64,000 nucleotides of DNA from Aurelia coerulea (lineage: Eukaryota; Cnidaria; Scyphozoa; Semaeostomeae; Ulmaridae): contig CM076954.1 in assembly GCA_039566865.1 (NCBI GenBank), positions 7,572,001 through 7,636,000 on the forward strand. Direction: 5' to 3'. A program made the translations under genes and the position numbers. Below, in pieces: positions 1-12,121 of this stretch. The notes under the pieces were generated by a model, which did no database searches, was not told where the DNA came from, and saw only the letters and a list, made by a program, of their open reading frames with translations. Each line of letters starts with the position of its first letter. Position 1 is the first letter of the stretch.

Positions 1-1932
1 GTCTAGTTGGAGAATTATTATTTTAACTTTGATTATTGTGGAATGCAAAGATTCACTGGAAGTCCTTCTTTATCGAGGGAGACATTGTGCAGCTTAGTTA
101 TCGAGAAAATCTTGCGCAGCTTCAGCGAGCAGAAGCCAGAAAGTGAGGGTATATGATAGGCCTATCTAAGACAATAACCAAAATCCAAATGCAAAGCAAA
201 GCTTGTTCTGAAGAGGAAAGACAGTGTCCCAGGATGTTCCAAGAAGTCTCGTGGTAAAAGAAGGAAGGTAGGAAGGTAGGCTGTGGGGAAAATTCCAGTA
301 CTGTGAAAATAATGATTAAGAAACTATTTATTTTGATAAAGGATGTGCCTAACATATTTTACAGTGTTTTCACTCGTTTCCTGTATCATATTACTCGAAA
401 AGTACTTGAGAGACGTCTAAACATTGGAAATGCTTAAAAAAACATCGTTTTGAAATGTTCATAATGGCATAGGCAGTGAACATGAACATTGTGATAGAAC
501 CTGTAAGAAACTCGTAAGAAACTCTGAGTACTGCAAATCTGATAATTTTAAGGAACTTTCAGTACCGAGCAAAATTCTTAGTTTCTCATAAAGAAATATG
601 TGCAAGTGTTCTTTTTGCCATATTCATAGACAAGTCTAGTATTTTAGACTTCCCTTCGAAGAAAATTGTCCTGTTCATGCAGTATTATCATAATTTGTTG
701 CTGACAAAAGGAACTTTTGCAAGAGAATTTTCTCTCTGCATTATTATTATCTCCAGGGTACTTTGCTTTGGCTAGGAAAGGGATGCTCAAGATACTCTTT
801 GGCCTTTGGGTCTAAAATTTTGACCAAAAAATTAATATTTTTAGGTTTGTCATTTGTACAAGAATATCTATGAGTTCCCTGAACTTCTAGATTATTTTCT
901 GGGTCTCAAGCTGAGAAAAATTGAAAAAAATATAAAAATGAATTTACAAACAAATTCAAAGTCAAGCAGCATTATCAAAATACGTGAACTTTTAAATATA
1001 TACATTACATGAAATCTATCATGATATTTTGTACCCCAGCCAGAGCACCCTTACCCTATTTATATAAGAATAACCGCCCCCCCCCCCCACCAGGTTATTA
1101 TTAGCATATGTGTTGCTAACTAAAGGAGCTTTCCAAGAGAACTTTGCTTTTTATGGATTATAGTCATACTGAAATTTGTTGATTGAGGAACTTTTCAAGT
1201 GTACCCTACTTCCTTTGCTGTGTTATCATAATTTGTTGTAGATCAGAGCCTTCTCCCACAACCTTCTCCCACAACAAGAACCAATCTGCTTGCAAGATGA
1301 GTTGTTAGTTTCATTGCCCCAAATGTTACTGTTGCCTATTAGCTGATGGGGTTCCTTCTGCTTAAAAAGATATTCCTGTGATCTGGGACTTGAGTTTCAG
1401 TCAATGATCTTTTCATTGAGGATCAAACATGTCTGGCAACTGCTCAACAGGAATGATTGTATGACATCTGAAACCCTAACACATGCCTGCAAGATTTGTG
1501 ATAAACAAATGTTTTACTGCTGAAATGCCTGTTTTGAAACAAGAACATTTTTGAGAACAATTCTTGGCCTAAAATTTTTGAAAATAAGAATTTTTCATGA
1601 ATGTATAGGTTTATTTTATATCTCTACAGAAATGGGCATTGCTCAAGCCTTTTACAAAGATGGGCGTTCCCAGGCAGAAAATTGGGCGTGGCCCAAGATA
1701 TTTTCCGCGCCCTTTCCGCCTCCGGCGCAAGGAGCTTCTCCTATTCGCCTTCCGCCCAGAGCATGACCTACCATCTTCGCCCAGCTTCGCCACTGTATTT
1801 GACGTCGTTTTGTTTTGCATAAATTATCAGCTGCAGAATTATTACAAAACTCTATTGTTTCAATATGAAAACTGAGTTTGACAGATTTGACAGAATTCTG
1901 CCTTTTACAGTAAATCCCCGCATACAAGAAAC
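1..1932. other. Gene-free repetitive region
   Basis: I see no convincing coding sequence here. Short open frames on both strands lack homology or codon structure. Positions 290-610 are a diverged copy of the GTTTCTTA-rich MITE family found at 28274 and 29046. There is a C-homopolymer near 1078-1090. The words TATTATCATAATTTG recur near 683 and 1223, suggesting internal duplication. A segment ending near 1932 (CAGTAAATCCCCG, then ACAAGAAAC) matches the reverse complement of 8510-8580, so the foldback at 1937 lies inside an older repeat. Confidence 0.5.
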
Positions 1933-1936
1933 TTAA

Positions 1937-3100
1937 GGTAACTCTGCTTTCCGCTCTAGTGCACAGCGAAATGCTGTTTCGCAAAACCACTCTCCTCAGA
2001 AAACAGTTAATTTCTCCAATATTATTCGGCCTATCGAAAAGCGGTAAAAAGGATGTTGTTCTGTATAATCTGGGCAATCGAAAGATGTATAAATCGCAAT
2101 GTTTCCGTAAACCCTGGTTTCGCAAATGCTAGTTCAAACCTTTTTGCTAATTTTAGAAAAGTGGATTTATCTCCAAAACTACTCGAAAAATGTTCGATTT
2201 TTTTTCGCTCCATCTTTAGCTAGGTTGTTGATCTAAAACTTTGCCAAGTCTGATTGAAGAAGCTAGGCTAGATTTCCTGCAATCGAAGTTCGTATTTCTG
2301 TTTACTTTTCGACAGCGAAATGGAGAAACCTTGGTCAACAGATTACCATCCTATGAAGCACGCTTGCAAAAGCTCAGGCTTGAAATAACTTTCAGAAATG
2401 TTTCCATTGGCAAACAAATGAACGTCATCTGTTGGGAATACCATACCCAAGTCTCAAAAGACATCCTTAGTGCGCTTGTAAGAGTATCATTTGCATCTAT
2501 TGATTAAAAATTACTGATTTTTACCAGCAACTTCACGAAACCATGCTTTGGGTGTCTTTTGAGACTCTCGTAAGCATTCACAGATTATCAATTTCTTTTA
2601 GAGTCCACAATGAGCATGGATCTTAGATCAAGAACTAGTTTTTTTGAAAAAAACATTCTACGAGCGTTCAAATCGTTCTGCATGGGCTAAACTGTTGACC
2701 AACGCTTTTCCCCTTCGGTGTCGAAAAGTAAACAGAAATGTAAAATTCGATTGCAGGAAATCTAGCCTAGCTTTTTCAATCAGACTTGGCAAAGTTGTAG
2801 ATCAACTACTTAGCTAAATATGGAGCGAAAAAAAAATTGAAACTTTTTCGAATAGTTTTGGAGGTAAATTCACTTTTCTGAAATCAGCAAAAAGATTTGA
2901 GCAAGGATTTGCGAAGCCAGGGTTGACGAAAACATTGCGATTTATACATCTTTCGATTGCCCAGATTATACAGAACAACATCCTTTTTACCGCTTTTCAA
3001 TAGACCGAATAATTTGGAGAAATTAACTGTTTTCTGAGGAGAGTGGTTTTTTTTGCGAAACGGCATCTCGCTGTGCACTAGAGCGGAAAGCAGAGTTACC
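1937..3100. mobile_element. Foldback element with TTAA target sites
   Basis: Arms at about 1937-2345 and 2690-3100 are inverted copies of each other and start with GGTAACTCTGC. Both ends abut TTAA (1933-1936 and 3101-3104), the target duplication typical of piggyBac-like and Sola3 elements. The centre, about 2400-2600, also has imperfect inverted similarity (TCTCAAAAGACATCC and its complement). No transposase frame is visible, so it looks non-autonomous. Family assignment beyond the TTAA target is inference. Confidence 0.75.
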
Positions 3101-3612
3101 TTAAGTTTCCAAATCAGGCTGTCTGGTTTCTAATGTGCAAGAAAATATTTTCAAATGAGACTGGCAGATTTCTTATATGTCCATCAAGAAACTTTCTTTT
3201 ATGTAATGCTTTCTTGTCAAAAACCATTTCTAAATTCAACGATCATACTGCATAGTATGAACAAGGATGCCACAAGAAAATGATTATGGATGAAGTAAAT
3301 ATGAAATACTGTATATCTAGACGTTGAACAGATTTACACATTTTAGTACTTTTTTTTTTTATATATACTCCTTAAAATCAACTACATTTAACAGATAAAC
3401 TAAACATAAGATAGAGTGTGCCACTCACAGTGAAAATGGACACATGGTCATCGAGTTCCCACTGTGAATAGCACTTACAATAGATAATTAATAAATGGTA
3501 TAGTTTATCAACACAACATTGCCACAAAAAACACTGCATGACGAAGACGTAAACGAATGACGAACGAATGACAAAGACGTAAACGAATGGGCGCTGCGAT
3601 TTACTCAAAGAT

Positions 3613-3665
3613 TTAAGGTAACTCTGCCCCCATCCCAACCAGAGCAGAGAGCAGAGCCACCCTAA
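3613..3665. repeat. Short relic with the same terminal sequence as the 1937 foldback
   Basis: TTAAGGTAACTCTGC at 3613 faces an imperfect inverted counterpart (GCAGAGCCACCCTAA) about 50 bp away. It looks like a miniature or solo-end derivative of the 1937-3100 family. It abuts the stop codon of the CR1-like element on its right, so it may have cut off that element's 3' UTR. Confidence 0.4.
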
Positions 3666-6600
3666 CTGAATCTTTTTGTTGCTTTCAAATATGCCATCGA
3701 CGCTTCTAAAATTATACGATTTGCAACAACGGTTAGGTTGTTGCTTCCAAACAGTAACAGTTGGCATAAGGATTTTGAATCCATTGATGTAATATCAATC
3801 CCGGGAATGTCAGAAAGTTGACCAAGGAGATCTCTTCGCATCGTGTCAAAACCAGGTCAGTGCAGGAGAAAGTGTTCATTATCCTCTACCGCTTCGCCAC
3901 AGGCGTAGCAAGGGTTTAAACAGTCAAATCTATGTCTGAATTTATGTTCATTAAGAGCACTAAATTTCAATCGAATTTTAGTCAGGTATCTAACACCATC
4001 TATATCAGCAATGTTGTACATGGAGTTTGTCACAGGTTTTATAATTTGAAGCAATTTTTGTTTAAACTCAGAAATGGACCTTGAATTTTTGATCTCGTTG
4101 TCGAGTAAATTCCACTCATGGAGTGTGCTCTGGAAATACGTGTGTGAAAAGCGAACAGTTCGTACAATATTTTGATCGTAAACCCGCGGATTTCTAAGAT
4201 TGTACAATATTTGACGCTCCGGAGGGATTTCAGAAAACAAATATTCGGGTGAATGGGACCCTACTAATTTAAAGAAATGACACAAACGTCTATGCCATCG
4301 CCTATGGTAAAGGGTTTCCCAGCCTAGTTCAGCATAGAGCCTGTTCCTACTTGTACCTCTCCATGCTCCAGTCACAGCTAATGCAGCCGAATACTGAGTC
4401 TGCTCAAGTCTCCGGGTATAGTTCAGCTGCATCCCAGGATCATCTCTATGATAAATTATATCGCCATAGTCCAAATGGGGCCTCACATATAACTTATAAA
4501 TCTGATCCAGTACAGCTCTGGAGACATATTTAGAAAGATATCTTATCATACCAATACCTCGCCTAGCCTTGACAATAGCCTCTTTGATATGACTCTGAAA
4601 ATCTAGCTCAGAATCGAGAATCATGCCTAGATGCTCTGCTTTTACCGTGACCTCATCGCTCCCTAAGAATAGAGGAGGGTGAGTGGGCATGAGTCTTTTT
4701 GAAGAGAAAATAACTTCTTCCGTTTTATCTGCATTGAATTTCATCTTCCATTGCCATGCCAAAAGTCGAACCCTTTCAAGATCTCTATTTAATTCATCAG
4801 CAGTTTTGTTTTCATCCTTCACAACAGAAAAAAGAGATGTGTCATCGGCAAAAATTTTTACATCGCAATTTAAGTTCTCCACAATGTCGTTAATGTATAC
4901 AAGGAAGAACAAAGGACCCAAGACCGAACCTTGTGGCACTCCAGCAGATATTTGTGCCCATTGAGAACTTTTTCCATTCAACACAACACGCTGCCTGCGA
5001 TTATCTAGAAAGTTACCAAGTAATGACAAGAGATGACCAGAAATTCCGTTGCACTCAAGTTTGTAAAGTAACCCATCGTGCCAAACCCTATCAAAAGCTT
5101 TCGACAGATCGAGGAAGACGGCCCGTGTTTCTCTGTTGGGAATTTCTTCAAAAGCGGTATAAATTTTATGAGTTATTGCTAGCAATTGGTTTATTGTCGA
5201 GTCACCTGGGCGAAAGCCTGATTGATGTGGAGTTAAGAGTCCATTTTTGCAAAGGTGTTCATACATGACATCAAAAATCAATTTTTCAAATAGTTTTCCA
5301 AAAATTGGTAGAAGTGAAATTGGTCGATAATTATTTTTACACTGCCGGCTACCCTTTTTGTGGATAGGAATTATATTTGCTTTCTTCCAGATTGAGGAAT
5401 AAGTTCCTACCTCAAGGCATTTTTCAAAGATTTGGCACAATGGCTCTACTACCGAAACATCACACATCTTTATCATAAAAATTGATATATCATCGCAGCC
5501 ATGAGCTTTGCTGGTATCGAGAGAACGAATTAATCTTAAAACTTTTGCTCTGTCTATAACAAGATTTTGCAAAAGCACATTGCATCGAGGTCGGAAGTTT
5601 GGAAGGGTGCTCCCAGTTGATACCGCACAACACTGTTCCACAAAATAATCATTTAAAACATTAAATTTTTCTTGTACGTTGGTTAGGAATAAACCATTTT
5701 CTAACAATGGCGGTATGTTAAACGTCTTCTTGTTGTTTATTAATCCGTTTAGAGTTGACCAATACTCTTTCAAGCCTTGTTTTGGATCGGACAATTTTCT
5801 ACCTAATTTCAAAAAATAGCTTTCCTTGGCCTTGACAATGAGTTTTGAAGTAGCATTGCGAACATTTTTAACTCTTTCCCAATCTTCTTCCCTCCTCCCA
5901 CGTTGAACAAAATTTCTGTAAATTCTTTGCTTGCGTTTAATTGATTTTCTAAGTTCTAGGGTTATCCATGGGGGATCCTTGTCATTGCAAGTAACAATTT
6001 TGTTCGGAATATTTGAAGAGAGGATAAAAGACAGGTTGTTGGTGAATATTTCCGTCATTTCATCCGGTCCAAGCCCACTAAAACGAGAGTGCCAGTTAAT
6101 TTCATTAATCATATCCTGGATGGATTGCGAATCAGCCTTTGAGTAATCCCAAAGAGTTCTTTTGTAAGGTGGTGGGGAAGGTACAGATATGTTAAGTTTT
6201 CCATATATTATTTGATGCTGGCAATGATTATCCAAGGAGAGATGGACGCCAGATTCCACAAATAAATTAGGTTTGTCAGTAATGATTAGGTCGATACAGG
6301 ACATTCCTTCACCCCTGATATTCGTTGGTTCATCAATCAGCTGTGTTAAGTTATTTGTCTCAATTATTTCATCAAGTGTCGTCCCCTCTGGACTTTCTAC
6401 ATCTGCTGCCCACCATTGGGAAGATCTACAGTTTAGGTCTCCAGTAATGATTAGAGAGTGAGGCCTTTCCCCTCGAAGCTGGTTTAATGTCATCTGCAAA
6501 CTGGCAATGAAATATTCAAATTGCTCACTGTTTTGACTCGGGCTGCGATAGACTGCGATAAAAAATATTTTCTTGCGAGCTATTCTTATTTCAGTAACAA

Positions 6601-7402
6601 TCATCTCTTGCATCAATTCAAGATCTGTCCTTCGCTTAATTGGCAAGCCCTCTCGAAAATACAAACATACGCCACCCTTTCTGGTGTTACTAGGGTGGTC
6701 ATTTCGATAGATTTCTTTGCTAAAGCCCTCGATGAAAATATCCTCATTACTACTGGAACTATTTAGCATGGACTCGGAAATCACAATGACATCAAATCGA
6801 TGAATGCAATTATATGCTTCAATTAGTGAGATCTTAATATTGTCCCTGGCACATATGCTATTCAAATTCCAATGAAAATATTTAAGACAATTGTCAGTGT
6901 GAGGACCTGGATTTGTCTCGATATCACCCGCAAATAGCAAAAGGAATTTTAGAGAAAACACATCCTCAGAAGAAACACAAACCAAATAGGTCATGACAAA
7001 TGCAAAGTGGGTAATACGCTGTACTTGATCCAAAACTCTCCTACGAAACACCGGACACTTTTGAAAGATTGTGATGAACCCTTGGAAGGAAAGGAGGGAA
7101 CGTGAAATCGCAAAGCAAACCGTAACCATAGTGTATAACGTTATATCAACGAAAATAGAGACAGGATCATGTGAGGCAGCCAAACTTGTTCCGAAAACAT
7201 CAGATATTAATGAGAGAGATGAGATAACAAGAACTGACAGAGAGAGGGTTACAACTGATAACCAGATAAAGACGCACAAGTAGGCAAGGCAGTAAATGGA
7301 GGACAACAAAATACCACATGGGAAATTGACGCTGATCTTTGTTAAGAAAATGTACCTGCTAAACGCTATCCCTGCCCGCCATTCATCAATTCCTACTGGC
7401 AT
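3662..7402 (-). pseudogene. CR1-like LINE polyprotein (hydrophobic module, 2A, endonuclease, RT), one nonsense codon
   Basis: The open frame of 1181 codons from ATG at 7402 stops at TGA 3857-3859. The same frame then stays open for 64 more codons to TAG at 3662-3664, and that tail aligns with the C-terminus of the related element at 40505, so the TGA is probably a nonsense mutation. Order: residues 1-158 are hydrophobic, with several membrane-like segments; 159-167 are GDIETNPGP, a 2A ribosome-skipping motif; next comes an apurinic-type endonuclease (GDLNCRSSQWW); then reverse transcriptase with GVPQGSVLGP and FADDTS (plus positions 4841-4852); last, a Cys/His-containing C-terminus. By family knowledge the EN-RT part copies element RNA by target-primed reverse transcription. 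The role of the membrane-like module is unknown. The 3' UTR seems lost. Confidence 0.9.
6902..6928 (-). other. 2A-like ribosome-skipping motif
   Basis: Encodes GDIETNPGP (residues 159-167 of the element ORF), matching the consensus D-x-E-x-N-P-G-P. Skipping between the final Gly and Pro would release the N-terminal hydrophobic protein from the endonuclease-RT protein. 2A motifs are known in non-LTR retrotransposons of trypanosomes and several marine invertebrates. Activity here is inferred from the motif alone. Confidence 0.85.
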
Positions 7403-8168
7403 TTGAGACGAACTGTAAAATCTCCTGGGTCATACTTTACTCGGGATTTGTTTGACCTATAAGCATACTCTTGAGAAAACATATCTGAAATATATCGCAG
7501 CCATTTAAACGGAAAAAACATTCAGCTATACATTTTAAACAAAAACACACATATATGACGATAAACATTAATAGAATAGACGCAAAAAGGGATCCTCTAG
7601 GGACATCAGACATTGCCGATATCGCAATTTAGTTGTGAGATTTCTGTGGGCATGCTTTCCTGCTAGCAAAACATCTCTGGGAACAAAAGTAATTGATATT
7701 TCACCTAATTAAATTGATCATAATAAATTGCAAGAAAGGTCACCTTTAAAAATGGCCTTTGGGGATTTCAGTATTTCGATCGCTAACAAAATGCAAGAAA
7801 AATCAAAGTGGTGCTTCCCCTTGAGAAAGAATGGGTAACAAGGTTGTTTTAATTTTGAAGGGGACACACTGAGCTTATATTGAAGTTACGACAACTATCG
7901 TGACACAAACCAATACAAAAAAAAAAACCCAAAAAATCCGAAGAAAAAGAAAAAGCCCTATAAGCCCCCCTCGCAAGCAAAACGAAACAAAATATTAAAG
8001 TTTTGAAAATCGCCGATTTCGGGTACTCATTTCGAAGCATCAATAAGCAAAAACTGAGTGAAAACACTGTTTTTGTTTTGATTGCGAAGGGGTGAAGCTA
8101 GTTCGAAAACATTTGCAGAGACGTTCATGAAAACTGCCTAAAACACAGCAAGACAAAATAGTTTGAAA
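7403..8168. other. Non-coding stretch, probable 5' UTR of the LINE plus unassigned DNA
   Basis: The part next to 7402 should contain the 5' UTR of the minus-strand LINE, but I could not find its 5' end or a target duplication. The rest has A-rich runs (7914-7927) and no coding frame I can support. Confidence 0.35.
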
Positions 8169-8460
8169 TCATTCCTCACTAGCACTGACTACTTCAGCTC
8201 CCCCCTCAGGTTGTTCTTCGGCCTCGGGCTCTCCATTTTCAATATCTATATTCAGTTTTGCAAGGAGAGCTCTGAAATCTCCTTCATCTGAGAAATAGTG
8301 GAACTTATCACCAATCTTCGCACAAAGTCTACAGTTGACATCGGCAAAAGAAAAACCAAGATTCTTAGCCTGGAGAACATCATTTGTCGCAATATTAGTA
8401 CTTATTTTAGTACTTAAGCTACATAGAAAAACAGCAGTGTGGTTGAGTATTTTTTCAATT
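8169..8460 (-). CDS. Unrecognised exon-like ORF with acidic C-terminus
   Basis: An open minus-strand frame of about 97 codons without an initiator ATG, ending at TGA 8169-8171. The C-terminal half looks protein-like: a CRLC Cys pair, then KIGDKFHYFSDEGDF, then an acidic tail rich in Glu (EPEAEEQPEGG). A possible splice acceptor (CTCCAG) would start an exon at 8369 and run to the stop in frame. I do not recognise the family. It could be the last exon of a cellular gene, a DNA-transposon gene, or chance. The biased tail composition and lack of stops argue mildly for real coding. Confidence 0.4.
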
Positions 8461-9060
8461 CACAAGAAACTGGAGAAAATTAGGCTGCCAGGTTTCTTGT
8501 AAAGGAGAACATATTCTCTATCCTAGCAGGCTGCAGTTTCTTGTATGTCCGTTTCTTATAATCGGGGACTTACTGTATGTCAGCTGATTCGTTCTATGTA
8601 ATAAGTCCGAAACACTGAAAAATTATGAAAACAGTACATAATTTCAGAAAGTAAAAGGTTCCACTAATACTGCAGTACATAATTTCAGAAAGTAAAAGGA
8701 AACACTTTGAGAACCTTATCTCATCCCTTTTGAAGGTATTTAAATGCATTTATTAGGAAAATATGCACGATTTGTTTGGGCCGAATATAGGCATAAGTCT
8801 AAATTTTTGAAAATTTCACCACATCTTCGAAAATGAAATGGCTAGTTTTTTCCGAATTTCAGAGATAAATAGCCAATAATGGTTGGAATGGGTAAAGAAT
8901 ATGACTTACCGTTCAGTTTTGACATGCCGAGGCCATTTGCCCGGAGCAAGTTAGAGTTGCCACGCAAAATGGTGTGTGCCAAAAGTTTACACCCCAAATT
9001 GCGTTATAAGATTTGGAGATGAGTAGACTTGTTTACATTTTAAAATTGGTTAGGTAACCA
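8461..9060. repeat. Interspersed repeat copies
   Basis: 8510-8580 is the complement of the repeat that surrounds the 1937 foldback. 8920-9060 resembles 31480-31680 (ACCCCAAATTGCGTTATAAG versus CCTAAATTGCTTTATAAG, with a shared GGTAACCA-like word), so it is a diverged copy of the same family. The LINE relic that follows appears inserted at its right edge. Confidence 0.45.
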
Positions 9061-10530
9061 ATGCCCTTAGCTCCCTTTCTCCTTTTTTGTGTGGATTTCG
9101 GGAGGGCTATGGAGCCCAGCATGCACTTGTAAGACTAATAGAGACGTGTAAAATGACCTTAGATAAACGGGGTATAGCAGCAGCACTACTCATGGACCTC
9201 TCAAAGGCTTTTGATTGCTTAAATAATGAGCTCTTGATTGCAAAATTAAGTGCTTATGGTTTCAGTGTGAGTGCATTGCGGTTGATCCATAGCTATCTCA
9301 GCGAAAGGAAGCAGAAGGTGAAGATAAATGGGTCTTTCAGTACGTGGAGAGAAGCAGTAATTGGAGTGCCACAAGGTTCGGTCTTGGAGCTCCTGCTGTT
9401 TAACATATACCTAAATGATCTGTTCATGTTTGTGAAAAACACTCAAACCTGCAACTATGCAGATGATACGACAAGTATGCCAGTGCTAATAACATTGAAA
9501 GTGTCATCAAAACACAAGAGAGTGATGCCCTTAAAATTACAAAATGGTGTCCAAACAACAGCATGAAGCTGAATGAGGACAAATGCCACCTAATGGTTAT
9601 TTGGAGACAAGAGTAACAATGTTTCCATAAATATCGGAAGTGTAACGATAAATGAGAGCACAGAAGAAAAGCTGCTGGGTGTGATTTTTGACAAAAAGCT
9701 CAGCTTTAAACAGCAAGTAAAATCTCTTTGTAAGAAGGCTGGTCAAAAGCTACATGCTCTTTCAAGAATTTCTCATTTCCTTGATACTGAGCAGCTGAAA
9801 CGAATAATGAAGGCATTTATCTTGTCTCAATTCAACTACTGTCCTCTTGTATGGATGTTCTGTGACAGAACATTGAACAATAAAATTAACCATATTCACG
9901 AACGGGCATTGCGAATAACTTACAAAGATATGAGATCAGATTTTGATACGATGTTACTGAGAGACCACATAAGGAATTGACAATTTCTAATGACTGAAGT
10001 CGTTAAGACAAAATTGAGCCTTAATCCCAGCTTCATGAAGGACATTTTCGTTGAAAAACCGGTTTCTTGTGGGTTAAGAGGCTGCCATAACATTTCCTTG
10101 CCACAAGCACGCACTACGTGCTATGGCTTAGAGACAATATCGTTTCTTGGGTGTAGATTATGGCAGGCACTTCCCAATGACCTAAAACAGTCAGATACTC
10201 TCTCCAGTTTCAAAAGGAAAATCAAAGCCTGGAGGGGAGAGGAATGTAATTGAAGAATATGCAGACCTTTCGCTGCACAGGTTAGGTTCTTGAGCTGATA
10301 TTAGATTTTCAGCTCTGTATTTACCGAGACAAAAGAAAACTTTGTAAATATTAAAAGCATTGTAAAAATCTGTAAAATGTATCTGTATTTAATCATTCAG
10401 AATTTTATTTATTTTTTAATTTTTTCTTACAGATTTTACTTTCTTAGATAGTAGGCTTGAATTAGCTCTTAGTTATAGCTATTGTATATATATGTATATA
10501 TGTCTTGTATGTATATATAAATATATAAGA
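9061..10530 (+). pseudogene. Decayed CR1-like LINE, RT palm to C-terminus
   Basis: Truncated at the 5' side: it begins inside the RT domain (SPFLCGFREGYGAQHALV) and keeps DLSKAFDC, GVPQGSVLELL and NYADDTT. Frame changes are needed near 9475-9600 and 9975. Later blocks (SLCKKAGQKLHAL, YCPLVWMF, HERALRITYKD) and the end KAWRGEECN at 10253 match the elements at 34838 and 63320. The usual GPLL after the PQGS motif reads ELLL here, a likely disabling change. A 3' UTR runs to an AT dinucleotide stretch at about 10485-10530. It cannot make a working RT. Confidence 0.85.
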
Positions 10531-10539
10531 TGTACACAA

Positions 10540-12098
10540 AAATAGAGACGATTTGAAGTTCTTTACTTCTTTTATTTCATTCTTCTACTCTCGACGCGTT
10601 TCGACTCTGTGGTCATCGTCAGGAGAATGAATTTTTACAAGTGTGTATGCCTTTTTATAGCCGTTTTAGTGGCCACGTGACATAAATGAGGTCACGTGGA
10701 CTTGAAAGGGTCACGTGACGCCAAGATTAGGCGTCATATGAATGTTAAATGTTACGTTGTATTTGTAGAAATTGATAGGCCACAGGGGAACAAAGTATTG
10801 CATAATTTTGTGAACGGAAAAAAGTGGCCTAACCATGGATTATTTAGGGGATTTTTATGGTTTATAGTTGTCGGGGTGGTTAAGTTTATTGTTCAGTCCT
10901 TTAGGGGAAAGAGTCTGCAGTCGTTTAATCCAGCTGTCTTCGTGTGTTTCTAATAAATGTGTAATATTTTGGACGTTTTTTTTTCGATCTTCTCGATTAT
11001 TATGAATCTTGCGTCTCTTTCGAAGACGTGATTTTGCTCTTTGAAATGTTTTTCTACCGGAAGGAGCTTATCGTATTGTGCTGATTTTACACCAGAACGG
11101 TAATTATTAAGTCTGTAGTCGAAAGGCCATTCTGATTTGCCGACATATTGTTTCTTACAGCGGGTGCATGCAAGGAGATATATTACGTTCATGCTGTTGC
11201 AGTTAGATTCGTGAAAGATTTTATATGTTCTGTGGGTATTTACGCTAGTGTATGAATTAGTTTTAATGACATGGTTGCAGCATAGGCTTCTTTTGGTATT
11301 ACATGTGAGCAGTATTTGATTGTTCTTTTGTTGGTTTTTTTTCTTTTAACTTTGTTATTGATGATAGTGTTGCTGCCAATTATTTCTCTCAGGTTCTTGC
11401 ATCGACGAAATGCAATTATCGGAGGTTCCGAGTAGAGTTTCTTGAGTTTGGGCTTTATGTTCAAATTATCCCATCTGTGTTTTAAGATTTTACCAATTTG
11501 GGGCAGTGTAGAATTAAAGGTAGTGACTAGGGGGATTCTTGTGGATCGTTTCTTTGAAACTTTCCTTAATGTCGTGTCTCTTGGGGTTATGATAGCTTTA
11601 CCGATTTGTACTTGAAGATTCTCTTTATGATATCCTCATCGGAGAAAATTTTCTTCCATTTTTTTGCAGTTGCTACCTAGTTGGTCGTCTTTTGTGCATA
11701 TCCTTCTAAGTCTAAGAGCTTGTGAATAGGGTAAACTGTTCTTAAGATGTCTGGGGTGGGCTGATTTATAGTGTAGGTAGTTGTGTGTGTCAGTTGGTTT
11801 GGTGAATAGAGTTGTTTGTAGTTGTCTGTTGTCGTCTATATAGATACGGGTGTCTAGGAAAGGGATTGATGTTTTTGAAATTTCATAGTCGAACTTTATT
11901 GATGGGTGTTTTGTGTTGAGTTGCTCTGCGAACGTCTTGAATTCTCTTCCGCTGCCTTTGTAGATTAAAAGGATGTCATCTATGTACCTGCCATAGTATA
12001 GGCAGTCTTTACCTATTGTGGGGTAGATGTGCTTTTCTTCAAATTCACCCATGTATAGCAAATTCACAACAAGCTTTCTGAGTCTATATTCGTTAAAC
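10540..12098 (-). pseudogene. Penelope-like element 1, truncated RT plus GIY-YIG
   Basis: The RT C-terminal half (about 11636-12098) has the catalytic RYIDDI block at 11971-11993, then FLDTRIYID, FTKPTDTHNYLH and LRLRRIC, all typical of Penelope-like elements. A linker with IAFRRCKNLREI (about 11400) follows, then a GIY-YIG segment (NVIYLLACTRCKKQYVGK, 10950-11192). Several frame changes separate these blocks. The N-terminal RT part is missing. The 3' UTR runs to a hammerhead-like core at 10590-10622. It lies directly downstream of a second Penelope element in the same orientation, a tandem arrangement often seen in this class. Confidence 0.85.
10590..10622 (-). ncRNA. Hammerhead-ribozyme-like core at Penelope 3' end
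   Basis: The minus strand reads CTGACGA, a short helix (GAC/GTC), then GAAAC, matching the CUGANGA...GAAA core order. Penelope-like elements are known to carry hammerhead ribozymes in their terminal repeats. I checked stem II by eye only. Stems I and III and the cleavage site were not established. Confidence 0.45.
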
Positions 12099-12121
12099 GT
12101 TTCGGCGCAACCCTTCATCAG
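12087..12121 (-). ncRNA. Hammerhead-like core at the junction of two Penelope elements
   Basis: The minus strand reads CTGATGA (12115-12121), a short G/C-rich spacer, then GAAACG. It sits where the 3' UTR of the upstream Penelope copy meets the truncated RT of the next, the position expected for a terminal-repeat ribozyme. Helix II is weak (about two sure pairs). Confidence 0.4.

Noticed and set aside
1611..2125. Overlapping ORFs on both strands around a GC-rich patch
   Set aside because: Open in four frames at once, which reflects base composition. No motif recognised, and the right part is a foldback arm.
3378..3767. 129-codon minus-strand ORF
   Set aside because: It overlaps the 3' tail of the LINE in another frame. 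The real frame there is the continuation past TGA 3857.
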